Below are positions 1-8,967 of a stretch of 64,000 nt of DNA, piece after piece. Where the stretch lies: assembly GCF_002019605.1 (NCBI RefSeq), contig NZ_KV917368.1:341809-405808 (forward strand), in the 5' to 3' direction. The notes beneath the pieces were generated by a model. The model saw nothing but the letters and a program-made list of their open reading frames with translations, was not told where the DNA came from and ran no database searches. This DNA is from Alkalihalobacterium alkalinitrilicum. Lineage in GTDB: Bacteria; Bacillota; Bacilli; Bacillales; Bacillaceae_F. The position numbers and the translations under genes are program-made. The first letter of the stretch is position 1; each line of letters opens with the position of its first letter.

Positions 1-466
1 TAAAGGGCGTAAACATTAAATGAATATGGACAATCCCTTGCACACCTTTTGAGGCAGCATAAGTAATGACGAGAAGTATTATGGCAACCACCACTTCAGA
101 AGGAGTTTGGTCAATTAAGTACATCTTTACAGCCATTGCTAAAAGTCTCGATTGCAAACTAACCAATGTAAGAAAGTAAAAAATAAATATGAGGCCGATC
201 AGTTTTGCTCCCCATTTTCCAACTTTACCTTCGGCTATATATTGAAGGTACGTTTTTTGAGGATAGTTTTGTTGTAAGCGAGTATATAAGTAAATGGCGA
301 ACATCGTAATAATGCCTGCTATTAAAATGGAAATCCATCCATCTGTCGTACCTACTGCATTTGCTAATCCTCTAGGTACTGTCAAAATTCCAATACCTAA
401 AATTAACGATACTAATGAAATCCCCATTTCTATTGGACTAATTTGATAATTTTTCTTTCTGTCCAT
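1..466 (-). CDS. Spore germination permease, GerAB family (partial, C-terminus beyond window)
   Basis: The first 155 codons of a GerAB/GerB-type B subunit of a nutrient germinant receptor, read leftward off the window edge. The protein starts MDRKKNYQISPIEMGISLVS and has alternating hydrophobic segments (about residues 15-35, 45-62, 85-105, 115-135) typical of the APC-superfamily fold of this family. The family sits in the spore inner membrane and helps sense or pass germinants. An AAGGAG site lies 7 nt before the ATG. The gene follows a small membrane-protein gene by 13 nt and is divergent from the A subunit at 960, so it belongs to a separate, oppositely oriented receptor operon. Family assignment is firm; germinant unknown. 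Confidence 0.88.
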   Translation of the reverse strand, partial: MDRKKNYQISPIEMGISLVSLILGIGILTVPRGLANAVGTTDGWISILIAGIITMFAIYLYTRLQQNYPQKTYLQYIAEGKVGKWGAKLIGLIFIFYFLTLVSLQSRLLAMAVKMYLIDQTPSEVVVAIILLVITYAASKGVQGIVHIHLMFTPF

Positions 467-479
467 TTAAAATACTCCT

Positions 480-692
480 TCAAGACTTCGATTGTTGGTC
501 TTTGCTTGATTGCCCCAGCATCATTTTTCGTTTCTTTTGGTTCTCTTCCTCCATATATGGTAATTTAACAATTTCTTCAAGTTTTTTTGTAACATATTGA
601 AATAATAAGACAATGAGTGCAGACCCTAAAGCCGTCCAAAATACAGCTCGTTGTGGCAAAAAACCTAAAATGCTATCCAAGAATTCATTCAT
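480..692 (-). CDS. Small germination-operon membrane protein
   Basis: A 70-residue protein with one clear membrane segment (about residues 15-34) and a charged tail rich in Glu, Lys and Gln. A GTG nine bases further upstream is possible, but an AGGTG site sits about 7 nt before the ATG at 692, so I chose that start. It lies 13 nt upstream of the leftward GerB gene and was probably co-transcribed with it. Small membrane proteins called D proteins are known next to gerA-type operons in Bacillus and modulate the cognate receptor; those usually have two membrane segments. I infer a comparable role here from position only; there is no recognisable motif. Confidence 0.6.
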   Translation of the reverse strand: MNEFLDSILGFLPQRAVFWTALGSALIVLLFQYVTKKLEEIVKLPYMEEENQKKRKMMLGQSSKDQQSKS

Positions 693-783
693 TACAATCA
701 CCTAACTTTAATGGTTTTGTTTACAAATTTTTCTTAGTTTATCTCAAAATTACTTAAATTATGAGCTGGGATTCTGCTTATTA

Positions 784-810
784 AATTATTTAGTTAAATC
801 CTAAATAATT
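784..810. promoter_or_regulatory. Perfect inverted repeat between divergent ger operons
   Basis: AATTATTTAG (784-793) and CTAAATAATT (801-810) form a perfect 10-bp inverted repeat with a 7-nt loop. It sits between the leftward small-protein/GerB genes and the rightward GerA gene. It is AT-only apart from one G-C pair and lacks a T-run on either side, so a DNA operator is at least as likely as a terminator. No regulator can be named. Confidence 0.35.
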
Positions 811-959
811 CAAAAAGGTAAAAAGGTAAAAAAGATTTTCAAATGACGAACAAGGTTCCTAGCACCATTTTTATTATGAATAATGATTGCGGAAGCAAGG
901 AACAGTAAAAGAATGGAAATGAGAGTATAAAGTCTTTCAAGTTATGAGGGATAGTTGAA

Positions 960-2546
960 ATGAATTATATTAAATTTAAAGGTAACCTGCTTAGAAAGTA
1001 CCGTTCAAAACCAATAGAGAATAGTAACACGAACAAAGAAGAACCACTTTCAAGTGACCTAAAAAAAAATATAGAACGAATTTCTACTGAGCTTGGCAAT
1101 AGCGATGATTTAGTGATACGAAAAATTAATTTAGGTGGTAAGGAAAGGTTTAAAGCTGTCATTTTCTTCATCGATGGTATTGTTGAAGATGCTGCCGTTC
1201 ATAAAGTAGTCGAGGCGTTATTACACGAAGGTGATAGTTCTTCAATACAACGAGTATTACAGCTTTATCCTGAAATTACTGAGCCGCTTATTCATAATGT
1301 ATTAGAGATTAGTGAAGCTTCAGAAGTTATTGAAATGGATACGTTATTTCACCAATTGTTAACTGGAAATGCTTTGTTGCTGATGGATGGAATAAATACC
1401 GCGATTTCAATAGGAGTTGAAGGCTGGGAAAAGAGGTCGGTTGAAGAACCACAATCTCAAACTGTTGTCAAAGGACCGAGAGATGGATTTACAGAAGATT
1501 TCCGTACAAATACATCACTTATTCGTAGAAGGATTAAATCACCTGATTTATGGATTGATAGTGTTGTTGTAGGAAGGGTTACAAAGACAAAAGTGGGAAT
1601 CGCATATATTAAAGGAATTGTAAATGACAAAATCGTTGACGAAGTTCATGAACGAATTGAACGTATTAATATTGATAGCATTTTAGAATCAGGCAATATT
1701 GAAGAATTAATTGAGGACCAAACGTTAACCCCGTTTCCAACAATTAATAATTCTGAGCGACCTGATACGATTTCTGCAGGAATCCTTGAAGGTAGGGTTG
1801 CCATCATCGTTGATGGAAGTCCATTTGTATTACTAGTTCCAGCACTCATAACGGATTTCTTCCAGTCAGCAGAAGATTATTACCAACGAGCTGATATCGC
1901 AACGCTCATTCGAGTCATTCGATATGTGGCATTTTTTATCGCTTTACTTGGACCGTCTATTTATATTGCGATCCTTACATTTCATCAAGAAATGGTACCA
2001 ACGCCACTATTGATAAGTATTGCAGCACAACGAGAAGGTGTTCCTTTCCCGGCTTTTATTGAAGCATTGTTGATGGAAGTCACGTTTGAAATACTTCGAG
2101 AAGCTGGAATTCGGATGCCAAGAGCCGTAGGACAAGCGATGTCTATTGTTGGGGCCCTCGTATTAGGAACGGCTGCGGTCGAAGCGGGGTTCGTATCTTC
2201 AGCGATGGTTATCGTTGTTGCGATAACAGCTATTTCAAATTTTGTCCTCCCAGCGATAAATATGGCGATATCGGTACGAATGATTCGTTTTATTATTATG
2301 ATAGGAGCAGCGGCTTTTGGATTGTTCGGTATTATCGTATGTATTATTTTATTTGTTCTTCATCTATGTAGTCTCAGATCCTTTGGCGTTCCATACACTG
2401 CACCAATGGCCCCTTTTGTTAAAGAAGATCAAAAAGACGCTATTTTCCGACTTCCGAAATGGGCGCTGTTAACAAGACCACGCCTAATAAGTCAGCAAAA
2501 TAATGTTCGGGAAAAAACTATGTCGAGAATGCAGCCTAAAGCGTAA
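960..2546 (+). CDS. Spore germination receptor A subunit (GerA family)
   Basis: A 528-residue GerAA/GerKA-family protein, the usual length for the A subunit of the nutrient germinant receptor in the spore inner membrane. The N-terminal half is soluble (residues 1-300). The membrane half carries family-typical stretches such as ALLITDFFQSAEDYY, LGPSIYIAILTFHQEMVPT and EAGIRMPRAVGQAMSIVGA, then several hydrophobic segments and a short basic cytoplasmic tail. GAGGGA lies upstream of the ATG. It is the first gene of an A-C-small protein-B operon running to 5205. Family members act with B and C subunits to trigger germination in response to nutrients. Expression in the forespore is expected from the family; I could not place a sporulation promoter with confidence. 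Confidence 0.93.
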   Translation: MNYIKFKGNLLRKYRSKPIENSNTNKEEPLSSDLKKNIERISTELGNSDDLVIRKINLGGKERFKAVIFFIDGIVEDAAVHKVVEALLHEGDSSSIQRVLQLYPEITEPLIHNVLEISEASEVIEMDTLFHQLLTGNALLLMDGINTAISIGVEGWEKRSVEEPQSQTVVKGPRDGFTEDFRTNTSLIRRRIKSPDLWIDSVVVGRVTKTKVGIAYIKGIVNDKIVDEVHERIERINIDSILESGNIEELIEDQTLTPFPTINNSERPDTISAGILEGRVAIIVDGSPFVLLVPALITDFFQSAEDYYQRADIATLIRVIRYVAFFIALLGPSIYIAILTFHQEMVPTPLLISIAAQREGVPFPAFIEALLMEVTFEILREAGIRMPRAVGQAMSIVGALVLGTAAVEAGFVSSAMVIVVAITAISNFVLPAINMAISVRMIRFIIMIGAAAFGLFGIIVCIILFVLHLCSLRSFGVPYTAPMAPFVKEDQKDAIFRLPKWALLTRPRLISQQNNVREKTMSRMQPKA

Positions 2547-2606
2547 TCTAACGTAAACTAGTTCACCTGTGAAACCTAATATAGGAGTGGTAAGTGGGGG
2601 AAGTTG

Positions 2607-3842
2607 ATGAAACGACCTTTTAAAGTAGCTATTTTCATATTAATTGTTCTTTATTCGTCGGGTTGTTGGGATCAAAGAGAACTAAACGATCTCGGAATTG
2701 CAACTGCGATCGGTGTGGATCAATCAGCTGATGGATTAATTTTGTCAGTACAAGTCATTAACCCTGGCCAAGTCGCAACAGGTGGTAATGTTGGTATTAG
2801 TCCATTTGACTCAACGGTTACGACGTATACCGCTGAAGGAAAAGGTTTTTTTGAAACGTTAAGAAAACTAACGAAAGAAGTTCCTCGGAAAATCTACCTT
2901 TCACATCTGCGAATGATTGTATTTGGTGAGGAGTTTGCTCGAGAGGGCCTTTATCCAGCTATCGATTTCTTAGTAAGAGATCATGAAATGCGTATTGACT
3001 TTTATCTTGTAGTTGCTAAGGATATGCAAGCTCGAGACATTTTAACAACGTATACTTCTCTTGAAAAAATTCCAGCCAACAAAATGTTTAATGCACTAGA
3101 ATCATCTGCAGCCAATTGGGCAGCAACCGAAAATGTTTTTCTCAATGACTTAGTAAGTGACATTATGAACCAAGGGAAATCCCCTGTTTTATCTGGAATT
3201 TCCGTTGAAGGACGAAACATGGAGCAAAGGCAATTACCGATAAATGCACAACGGATGTCCCAGTTCAATGTACTTCAATATAAAAGCCTTGGTGTGTTTA
3301 AAGAAGATCGCTTAATTGGTTGGCTGACTGAAGATGAAAGTAAAGGGTATAACTTTATTAATGGTACAGTACAAAATACAATCGTACGAATATCTGACGT
3401 CTGTCAAAAAGAAGCTGAACATTTATCTGTTGAGATCCTTCGAAGTGAATCGGCAATAAAAGCTAGTGTTAACAATGGGAAATCAGCTATTCATGTAGAG
3501 GTGAATGGTGAAGCAAATATCGCTGATGTTGAATGCGAAATCGATCTGCAAGATATTGAGCAACTTTACTCAATAGAAGACGAGGTTAACCGTGTAATTG
3601 AAAATTATATGAAACAAGCTCTTCAGCGAACTCAAACAGAATTAACCAGCGATATTTTTGGATTCGGTGAAGCTCTAAAACGAAACAACCTTAGCTATTG
3701 GGAGACGGTTAAGGATAACTGGGATGAGGAGTTTGCAAAGTTGGAAGTAAACATGCAGGTTGATATTAAGATTAAAGGATTAGGAGTACTTCAAAATCCA
3801 TTCCCCTATGAGAAGTGGCGAATTGAAGAAGGTGAAGAATAA
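2607..3842 (+). CDS. Spore germination receptor C subunit, lipoprotein (GerAC family)
   Basis: About 411 residues, normal for GerAC. The signal peptide ends in a lipobox (YSSGC, Cys about residue 20), followed by the family hallmark CWDQRELNDLGIATAIGVD, so it should be lipid-anchored in the spore inner membrane. The C-terminal part shows the typical SDIFGFGEALKRNN stretch. A TTG three bases upstream is also open, but the ATG at 2607 sits better behind the GGGGGAAG ribosome site. It lies 60 nt after the A gene and 2 nt before the small membrane gene, so translational coupling within the operon is likely. Confidence 0.93.
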   Translation: MKRPFKVAIFILIVLYSSGCWDQRELNDLGIATAIGVDQSADGLILSVQVINPGQVATGGNVGISPFDSTVTTYTAEGKGFFETLRKLTKEVPRKIYLSHLRMIVFGEEFAREGLYPAIDFLVRDHEMRIDFYLVVAKDMQARDILTTYTSLEKIPANKMFNALESSAANWAATENVFLNDLVSDIMNQGKSPVLSGISVEGRNMEQRQLPINAQRMSQFNVLQYKSLGVFKEDRLIGWLTEDESKGYNFINGTVQNTIVRISDVCQKEAEHLSVEILRSESAIKASVNNGKSAIHVEVNGEANIADVECEIDLQDIEQLYSIEDEVNRVIENYMKQALQRTQTELTSDIFGFGEALKRNNLSYWETVKDNWDEEFAKLEVNMQVDIKIKGLGVLQNPFPYEKWRIEEGEE

Positions 3843-3844
3843 CA

Positions 3845-4057
3845 ATGGCAACTAGTTTTCTCATTTTATTATTTGCATCCATATTGGCATATATAGAAGT
3901 TACAAGGCTATTAAAGAGAAAAATGAAGAAAGAAGCATGGTCTTTTTCAATTTTACTACTTTTTTCTGTATCCCTGGCGATTGCCTTCGTTTTAGATGCC
4001 GATATTCCGAATCCACTAAAATTACTAACATTGATTTATCAACCATTATTGAGCTAG
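3845..4057 (+). CDS. Small two-helix membrane protein in ger operon (D-protein-like)
   Basis: A 70-residue protein made of two hydrophobic segments (about residues 2-20 and 31-50) joined by a basic loop (LLKRKMKKEAW). It starts 2 nt after the C-subunit stop codon with GAAGGTG upstream and ends 41 nt before the GTG start of the B subunit. Size, topology and position match the D proteins of Bacillus germinant-receptor operons, which tune the activity of the associated receptor. The assignment rests on context and topology, since these proteins have little sequence conservation. Confidence 0.7.
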   Translation: MATSFLILLFASILAYIEVTRLLKRKMKKEAWSFSILLLFSVSLAIAFVLDADIPNPLKLLTLIYQPLLS

Positions 4058-4098
4058 TAATACATAAGAAAACTATCGCAAAAAGGAGGTTTATCGCT

Positions 4099-5205
4099 GT
4101 GTTAGACAATGGCAAAATGAGTGCAAGACAGTTTGCGGTACTAGTTACATTCTTTTCCATTGGAACCTCTATTTTAGTCATTCCGACTGGACAAGCGCAA
4201 CAAGCGGGTTCAGATGCATGGATATCCTCACTAATTGGGATTTTGTTTTGTGTTATCATCGTTATTCTATATATATACTTGAGTCGTTTGTTCGGCGAAA
4301 GGTCGTTCATTTGCTATTTGGAAAATACTTTAGGCAAATGGATCGGGAAATCAATTGGCTTACTTTTTGTTTTCTTTTGTTTTATAGGTACTACAACGAA
4401 TTTACCTTACATCGGATACTTTTTAACAACGAACATATTAACAAGTACACCGATGATTGTCATTCATATCATCTTCTTTATTTGTGTCATTTACGCTGTT
4501 CAATTAGGAATCGAAGTCATTGCAAGGACGGCTGAAATCTTTTTTCCATGGTTTATGTTGTTATTTACCATTTTTTGTATTTTTTTGATGCCAGATATTA
4601 ACATCGAAAAAATTCAACCGATACTGCAAACGGATTTGATAAGCCTAATAAAAGCAGGCTTCTATCTTGCGAGCTATTCAGCGATGCCTGCAATTGTCTT
4701 TTTTATTTTTTTTCCAAATAAGATGAACACACTCAAAGGCTCACAACTTGCCTTTTTAATAGGAATGATTAGTGGCGGGTTAATTATTACCGTTGTTGTT
4801 TTTCTATGTATTTCTGTTTTAGGCCCTAAAGTAACGGCCAATCTATCTTACCCTAGTTACTCATTAGGAAAAATTATTAATGTGGGTGACATTGTTCAAC
4901 GAATAGAAGTGATAATTGCAGTAATGTGGTTTTTTTCTATATTTTTTAAAATGGCGATTTACTTTTATGGCTGTGTTGTGGGGTTAGCAGAAATATTAGA
5001 ATTGAAAGAATACCGGACGATTTCATGGCCGCTTGCCATTTTTGTTATTGTTTTTTCTGTGATTGTGTATCCGAATTATATTTTTATGAACGACTGGGAT
5101 GGTGCGACTTGGCCGCCTTATGTGCTGACAATTGGAATTGTTTTACCAATCCTATTAGTTTTAGTAGACAGGCTGAGGGCAAAAACATCGAAACAATCGG
5201 CTTAG
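4099..5205 (+). CDS. Spore germination receptor B subunit, permease-like (GerAB family)
   Basis: A 368-residue GerAB-family protein with ten or so membrane segments, of the APC-type fold. I chose the GTG at 4099 because a strong AAAAGGAGGT lies just upstream and the protein then begins MLDNGKMSARQFAVLVTFFS, as in the family. The longer open frame from 3937 overlaps the preceding small gene in another frame and has no ribosome site. The motif GIEVIARTAEIFFPWF is typical. It is the last gene of the operon and is followed by a terminator hairpin at 5293-5330. Confidence 0.92.
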   Translation: MLDNGKMSARQFAVLVTFFSIGTSILVIPTGQAQQAGSDAWISSLIGILFCVIIVILYIYLSRLFGERSFICYLENTLGKWIGKSIGLLFVFFCFIGTTTNLPYIGYFLTTNILTSTPMIVIHIIFFICVIYAVQLGIEVIARTAEIFFPWFMLLFTIFCIFLMPDINIEKIQPILQTDLISLIKAGFYLASYSAMPAIVFFIFFPNKMNTLKGSQLAFLIGMISGGLIITVVVFLCISVLGPKVTANLSYPSYSLGKIINVGDIVQRIEVIIAVMWFFSIFFKMAIYFYGCVVGLAEILELKEYRTISWPLAIFVIVFSVIVYPNYIFMNDWDGATWPPYVLTIGIVLPILLVLVDRLRAKTSKQSA

Positions 5206-5292
5206 GTTCTAGAACGATACATTGATTAATAATAAATTTTTTCAATGCAAAAAGCCTGTATTAATTAGTTAAAACTCATTAAATATTAAAAG

Positions 5293-5330
5293 TAGCATTC
5301 GCAGGGGAATAACTTACGAATGTTTTTTTT
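5293..5330 (+). terminator. Rho-independent terminator of the ger operon
   Basis: AGCATTCG and CGAATGTT pair around a 15-nt loop, followed directly by a run of T. It lies about 90 nt after the B-subunit stop. Confidence 0.7.
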
Positions 5331-5420
5331 ATGAGGCATATTTTATAATTATTGTCTCAATTGCTACATGATTAGCTGGTCTGTCCAACAGTAGTCAATT
5401 AATTATCTCAATTAGTTAAA

Positions 5421-5471
5421 TTTACAATTTTCAGATATTAAATTGACAAATTGTAAAATGTGGATTATTCT
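5421..5471 (+). promoter_or_regulatory. Promoter and palindromic operator of the SorC-type operon
   Basis: TTTACAATTT (5421-5430) and AAATTGTAAA (5448-5457) form a perfect 10-bp inverted repeat with a 17-nt spacer. TTGACA at 5443-5448 overlaps the right arm, and TATTCT follows with a 17-nt spacer at 5466-5471. A palindrome straddling the -35 box of the regulator gene suggests autoregulation. The layout also argues that translation starts at 5535, not at the GTG at 5460 that lies inside the promoter. The 5331-5420 stretch upstream shows nothing I can name. Confidence 0.6.
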
Positions 5472-5534
5472 AAAAACGCTCAGTTGAACAAAATTACACC
5501 ATTGCACAATTGTTACGAGAAAGGAGGATATTGT

Positions 5535-6491
5535 TTGCTACAAGAACGGTTTCGTTTAATGGCAAAAGTTTGTCAGCTGTACTTTGTAGAAGGCTTAAAT
5601 CAACAAGCAATTGCGGATCACTATGGAATTTCGAGAACACAAGTTAGCAGGTTAATTAGTGCAGCTAAGACAGAAGGTATCGTTGAAATTAATATACGTC
5701 ATCCATTTGGACATGTATCCGAAATGGAAAAGGAATTGGTCAAACATTTCCAACTCACTGATGTGGTTTTAGTAGATACGAATGGTGTTGATGAGCTTGT
5801 TGCAGAAATTTTACTCGCACAAGCTGGTGCCGCTTATTTAGAAAATATAATAAAAAATGAGTACATAATTGGTGTTATGGCTGGGAAATCGATTGCAAAT
5901 CTAGCGCAAGAAATGACAGACATATCAAAAAAGAACTTACAATTTGTACCGATGATTGGTGGATGGGGTTCAGAAGGTACGGACTGGCATGCAAATGCGA
6001 ATACTACAAGGTTTGCAAAAAATGTGAAAGGTAGTCATTGGCTCTTAAATGCTCCAGCAATTGTGAGTTCCAATGACATACGAAACCACCTTATTCAAGA
6101 ACCTGAAATTTTAAAAATCAAGAAATTATTTCAAAAAATTGATGTTGCACTTATCGGTATTGGAGAAATTTCTGAATGCGCTACTTTTGTTCAGTCGACG
6201 AATATGGGGCTTGATCAATTAAGAAGCATTTTGGACAAGGGTGCCGTTGCTAGTATTTGTACTTCTCTAATAAATGCTAATGGGGAAGAGATTGATACGG
6301 TTTTTGCTCAACAAATGATTGGGATTTCAAGTGAAGAATTAAAGCATATTCCAAATGTTATTGGTACCGCAAGAGGAGAACATAAAGTGGATGCCATTTT
6401 AGCGGCGGTTCGTGGGAAGTGGATCGACGTTTTAGTGACCGATTTAAATACAGCAAAGAAAATGCTAGAACAAGAAAATATAAATATATAA
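5535..6491 (+). CDS. SorC-family sugar-responsive transcriptional regulator
   Basis: A 318-residue regulator of the SorC/DeoR-type family (like LsrR or CggR), which bind DNA through an N-terminal helix-turn-helix and sense a phosphorylated sugar with a C-terminal isomerase-like domain. The helix-turn-helix is at about residues 20-45 (LNQQAIADHYGISRTQVSR). The effector domain has the family stretches YIIGVMAGKSIANLAQ and ALIGIGEIS. A TTG start at 5535 is supported by AAGGAGG 7 nt upstream and by the promoter lying further left. It is the first gene of an operon whose last gene is a sugar kinase, so the inducer is probably the kinase product. Which sugar is unknown. Confidence 0.85.
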   Translation: MLQERFRLMAKVCQLYFVEGLNQQAIADHYGISRTQVSRLISAAKTEGIVEINIRHPFGHVSEMEKELVKHFQLTDVVLVDTNGVDELVAEILLAQAGAAYLENIIKNEYIIGVMAGKSIANLAQEMTDISKKNLQFVPMIGGWGSEGTDWHANANTTRFAKNVKGSHWLLNAPAIVSSNDIRNHLIQEPEILKIKKLFQKIDVALIGIGEISECATFVQSTNMGLDQLRSILDKGAVASICTSLINANGEEIDTVFAQQMIGISSEELKHIPNVIGTARGEHKVDAILAAVRGKWIDVLVTDLNTAKKMLEQENINI

Positions 6492-6507
6492 TGGGGGATA
6501 AAAAAAG

Positions 6508-7434
6508 ATGAAAAAGATTTTAGGGATGCTAATGATCGTTTCAGTCATGATGTTAGTAGTTGCTTGTTCTGAGTCTGGAAGTAGTTCAACAGAGGGGGAT
6601 GATAAACGAGTCGCTATTCTAACGCCTTATCTATCTTCAGTAACAACCAAACAAATGGTCGATGAACTAGAAAAAAATGCGAAAGAAAAAGGCTGGTCAA
6701 CGAATGTCGTTGATACAAATGGTGATGTAGGTGCTCTTGCTTCAAGAATGGAAGATGTCATTTCATCGAATGTCGATGCGATTGTTTTAGTGAGTACTGA
6801 TCCAAATCAAGTTGCAACTCAAATCCAGCAAGCTGCAGAACGTGGTATTCATGTATTTGGTAGTGATTCAAGTTATATAGAAGGCATGACGTTAAATGCG
6901 ACAAGTGATAATCGAGCAATGTCAAAAATGATTACGGAACATCTTATTGAACAAATGGGCGAAGAAGGTAATTTAATTGTATTTACTCACCGTCCACATC
7001 CAGGTGTATTACAAAGAACGATCGAACTCGATGAAATTCTAGCAAACTATCCAAATATTAATGTTATTACAGAACAAGAAATTCAGGTACCAGGACCGAT
7101 TGAGAACTCTCGTCAACAAATGGAAAATTTATTGTTAGCCAATTCTGAAGAAGGTTCTATTACAGCAGTATGGGCAGCTTGGGATGAGCCAGCAATTGGT
7201 GCAGCGCAAGCAATAGAATCTGTAAATCGTGAAGATATTATTGTGACTGGAATTGATGGGAATAGTCAAGCGGTTGAAATGATTGAAAATGGTTCTCCTA
7301 TTAAAGCAACAGTGAAACAAAACTTTATAGGAATGGCTCAAATCGTTATTGATCAAATGGATCATGTATTTAATGGTGAAGAGGTTGAAGATACAGAAAT
7401 GTATGCTCCTGCAGAAATGATTAAAGCAGACTAA
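6508..7434 (+). CDS. Sugar ABC transporter substrate-binding lipoprotein (RbsB type)
   Basis: A 308-residue periplasmic-binding-protein type 1 family member. The signal peptide ends in a lipobox (VVAC, Cys about residue 20) followed by a Ser/Gly-rich linker, so it is anchored outside the membrane. The mature part starts KRVAILTPYLSSVTTKQMVD and contains the repeated Rossmann-like layout of ribose/inositol-type binding proteins (DAIVLVSTDPNQVATQIQQA; TGIDGNSQAVEMIENG). GGGGGAT precedes the ATG, 16 nt after the regulator. It delivers the substrate to the ABC proteins encoded next. The ligand cannot be read from the sequence. Confidence 0.88.
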   Translation: MKKILGMLMIVSVMMLVVACSESGSSSTEGDDKRVAILTPYLSSVTTKQMVDELEKNAKEKGWSTNVVDTNGDVGALASRMEDVISSNVDAIVLVSTDPNQVATQIQQAAERGIHVFGSDSSYIEGMTLNATSDNRAMSKMITEHLIEQMGEEGNLIVFTHRPHPGVLQRTIELDEILANYPNINVITEQEIQVPGPIENSRQQMENLLLANSEEGSITAVWAAWDEPAIGAAQAIESVNREDIIVTGIDGNSQAVEMIENGSPIKATVKQNFIGMAQIVIDQMDHVFNGEEVEDTEMYAPAEMIKAD

Positions 7435-7454
7435 CATCTTGTTAGGAGGAAAAC

Positions 7455-8966
7455 ATGAAGTTACTCGAAATTGATCAACTAAACAAGCACTTTGGAGGAA
7501 ATCATGCGTTAAAAGATATTACACTTAAGATTAAAGCTGGTGAAGTACACTCATTAGTCGGTGAAAATGGGGCTGGAAAGTCGACGCTCATTAAGATTGT
7601 AACAGGAGTCTATCAACCTACGAATGGAACGATCAAGTGGGAGAATGAAAAAGTAAAAGTTCAAACCCCAAAAGCTGCACAACAACTTGGAATTAATGTC
7701 ATTCACCAAGACCGTCAGCTCGTACCTTATTTTACTGGATTAGAAAATTTATTTTTAAACCAAGATTATCCAAAAAAGAAATTCGGGATAGGCATTGATT
7801 GGAACGCAATGAAACAGCAAGCAGACGCATTACAAGAAGAGTGGGGAATACAACTCCCCCTCTCGACACTAGTCTCAAACATGTCTCCATCAGAACGGAC
7901 GCTTCTTGAAATATTACGTGCAATGATGATGGAATCAAAGTTATTAATACTTGATGAACCGACTGCGGCACTTACAGATAAAGAATCTGAATTATTATTT
8001 TCATTTATACGTCGATTAAAAGAAAAAGGTGTTGCAATTGTTTATGTGTCGCATCGTTTAGAGGAAGTTATACAATTATCAGATCAAGTGACAGTATTAA
8101 TCGGTGGAAAAATTGCAACAACCTTAACGAAAAAAGAGCTCTCAAAAGAAACCATTATTGAATATATGACAGGCGGTAAAGCCATTAAGGCTTTAAAAGA
8201 ACGTAGTGATGAAAAAAGAAGCGAACAAATCCTTCTGTCTGTTAAGGGATTGAAAACAAAAGATCAAGTTGTAAAGAGTGTAGACTTACAACTACATAAA
8301 GGTGAAATTCTTGGCATTTATGGATTAGCAGGAGCTGGACGTACCGAACTGCTTGAGGCAATCTATGGATTAAGAAAAATAGAAGCAGGAAGCATTCAAT
8401 TCGAAAATAATGTAATAGAAAAAATATCACCGAACAAGTCGATTGAAAATGGAGTTGTACTCATTCCTGAAAACCGACACGACGATGCCCTTATTATGGG
8501 AAATACCATTCGTGAAAATATGACCCTACCAATATTAAGTGATCTTACGAAACGTGGGGTTATTCAAAGAAAACAGGAATTTCAATTCGTAGAGCAAGAA
8601 ATGGAGCGTTTCAAAGTCAAGGCAACGGGGAGTGAACAAACCGTTTCTGAACTAAGTGGTGGTAATCAACAAAAAGTAGTATTTGCAAAAGCATTATTAT
8701 GTCAGCCGACCATTTATTTATGTGATGAACCTACACAAGCGGTAGACGTAATGACGCGAGCAGAAATTCATCGTTTTTTACAAAATCAAGCTGATGAAGG
8801 AAAAGGTATAATTTTTGTTTCATCTGACCTTCCAGAAGTATTAGAAATTAGCGATCGAATCGTTGTTATGAACGAAGGAGAGACCGTAGCAGAATTAGTC
8901 AATCACCACTTACAACCGAATGAGGTACTTGATATTTGCTATCGCTTTAAAAAGGAGGTCATTTAG
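7455..8966 (+). CDS. Sugar ABC transporter ATP-binding protein (RbsA type, two nucleotide-binding domains)
   Basis: A 503-residue duplicated ABC ATPase of the ribose/galactose/AI-2 importer class. The first domain has Walker A GENGAGKST (about residues 38-46) and Walker B LLILDEPTAAL. The second has the degenerate Walker A GLAGAGRTE usual for this class, the signature LSGGNQQKV and a DEPTQAVDV Walker B. The first-domain signature is degenerate (NMSPSE), which is common here. AGGAGG precedes the ATG. It powers import together with the permease at 8968 and the lipoprotein at 6508. The stop codon is followed after one base by the TTG of the permease. Confidence 0.92.
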   Translation: MKLLEIDQLNKHFGGNHALKDITLKIKAGEVHSLVGENGAGKSTLIKIVTGVYQPTNGTIKWENEKVKVQTPKAAQQLGINVIHQDRQLVPYFTGLENLFLNQDYPKKKFGIGIDWNAMKQQADALQEEWGIQLPLSTLVSNMSPSERTLLEILRAMMMESKLLILDEPTAALTDKESELLFSFIRRLKEKGVAIVYVSHRLEEVIQLSDQVTVLIGGKIATTLTKKELSKETIIEYMTGGKAIKALKERSDEKRSEQILLSVKGLKTKDQVVKSVDLQLHKGEILGIYGLAGAGRTELLEAIYGLRKIEAGSIQFENNVIEKISPNKSIENGVVLIPENRHDDALIMGNTIRENMTLPILSDLTKRGVIQRKQEFQFVEQEMERFKVKATGSEQTVSELSGGNQQKVVFAKALLCQPTIYLCDEPTQAVDVMTRAEIHRFLQNQADEGKGIIFVSSDLPEVLEISDRIVVMNEGETVAELVNHHLQPNEVLDICYRFKKEVI

Positions 8967-8967
8967 C

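Noticed and set aside
3937-4098. Upstream extension of the GerB frame to 3937
   Set aside because: It overlaps the small membrane gene in another frame and has no ribosome site; GTG at 4099 has AAAAGGAGGT.
3900-4310. 136-codon minus-strand open frame
   Set aside because: Antisense shadow of the small protein and GerB genes, with no ribosome site or recognisable protein features.
5460-5534. SorC regulator starting at GTG 5460
   Set aside because: The -10 box and predicted transcript start lie inside this stretch, and AAGGAGG precedes the TTG at 5535.
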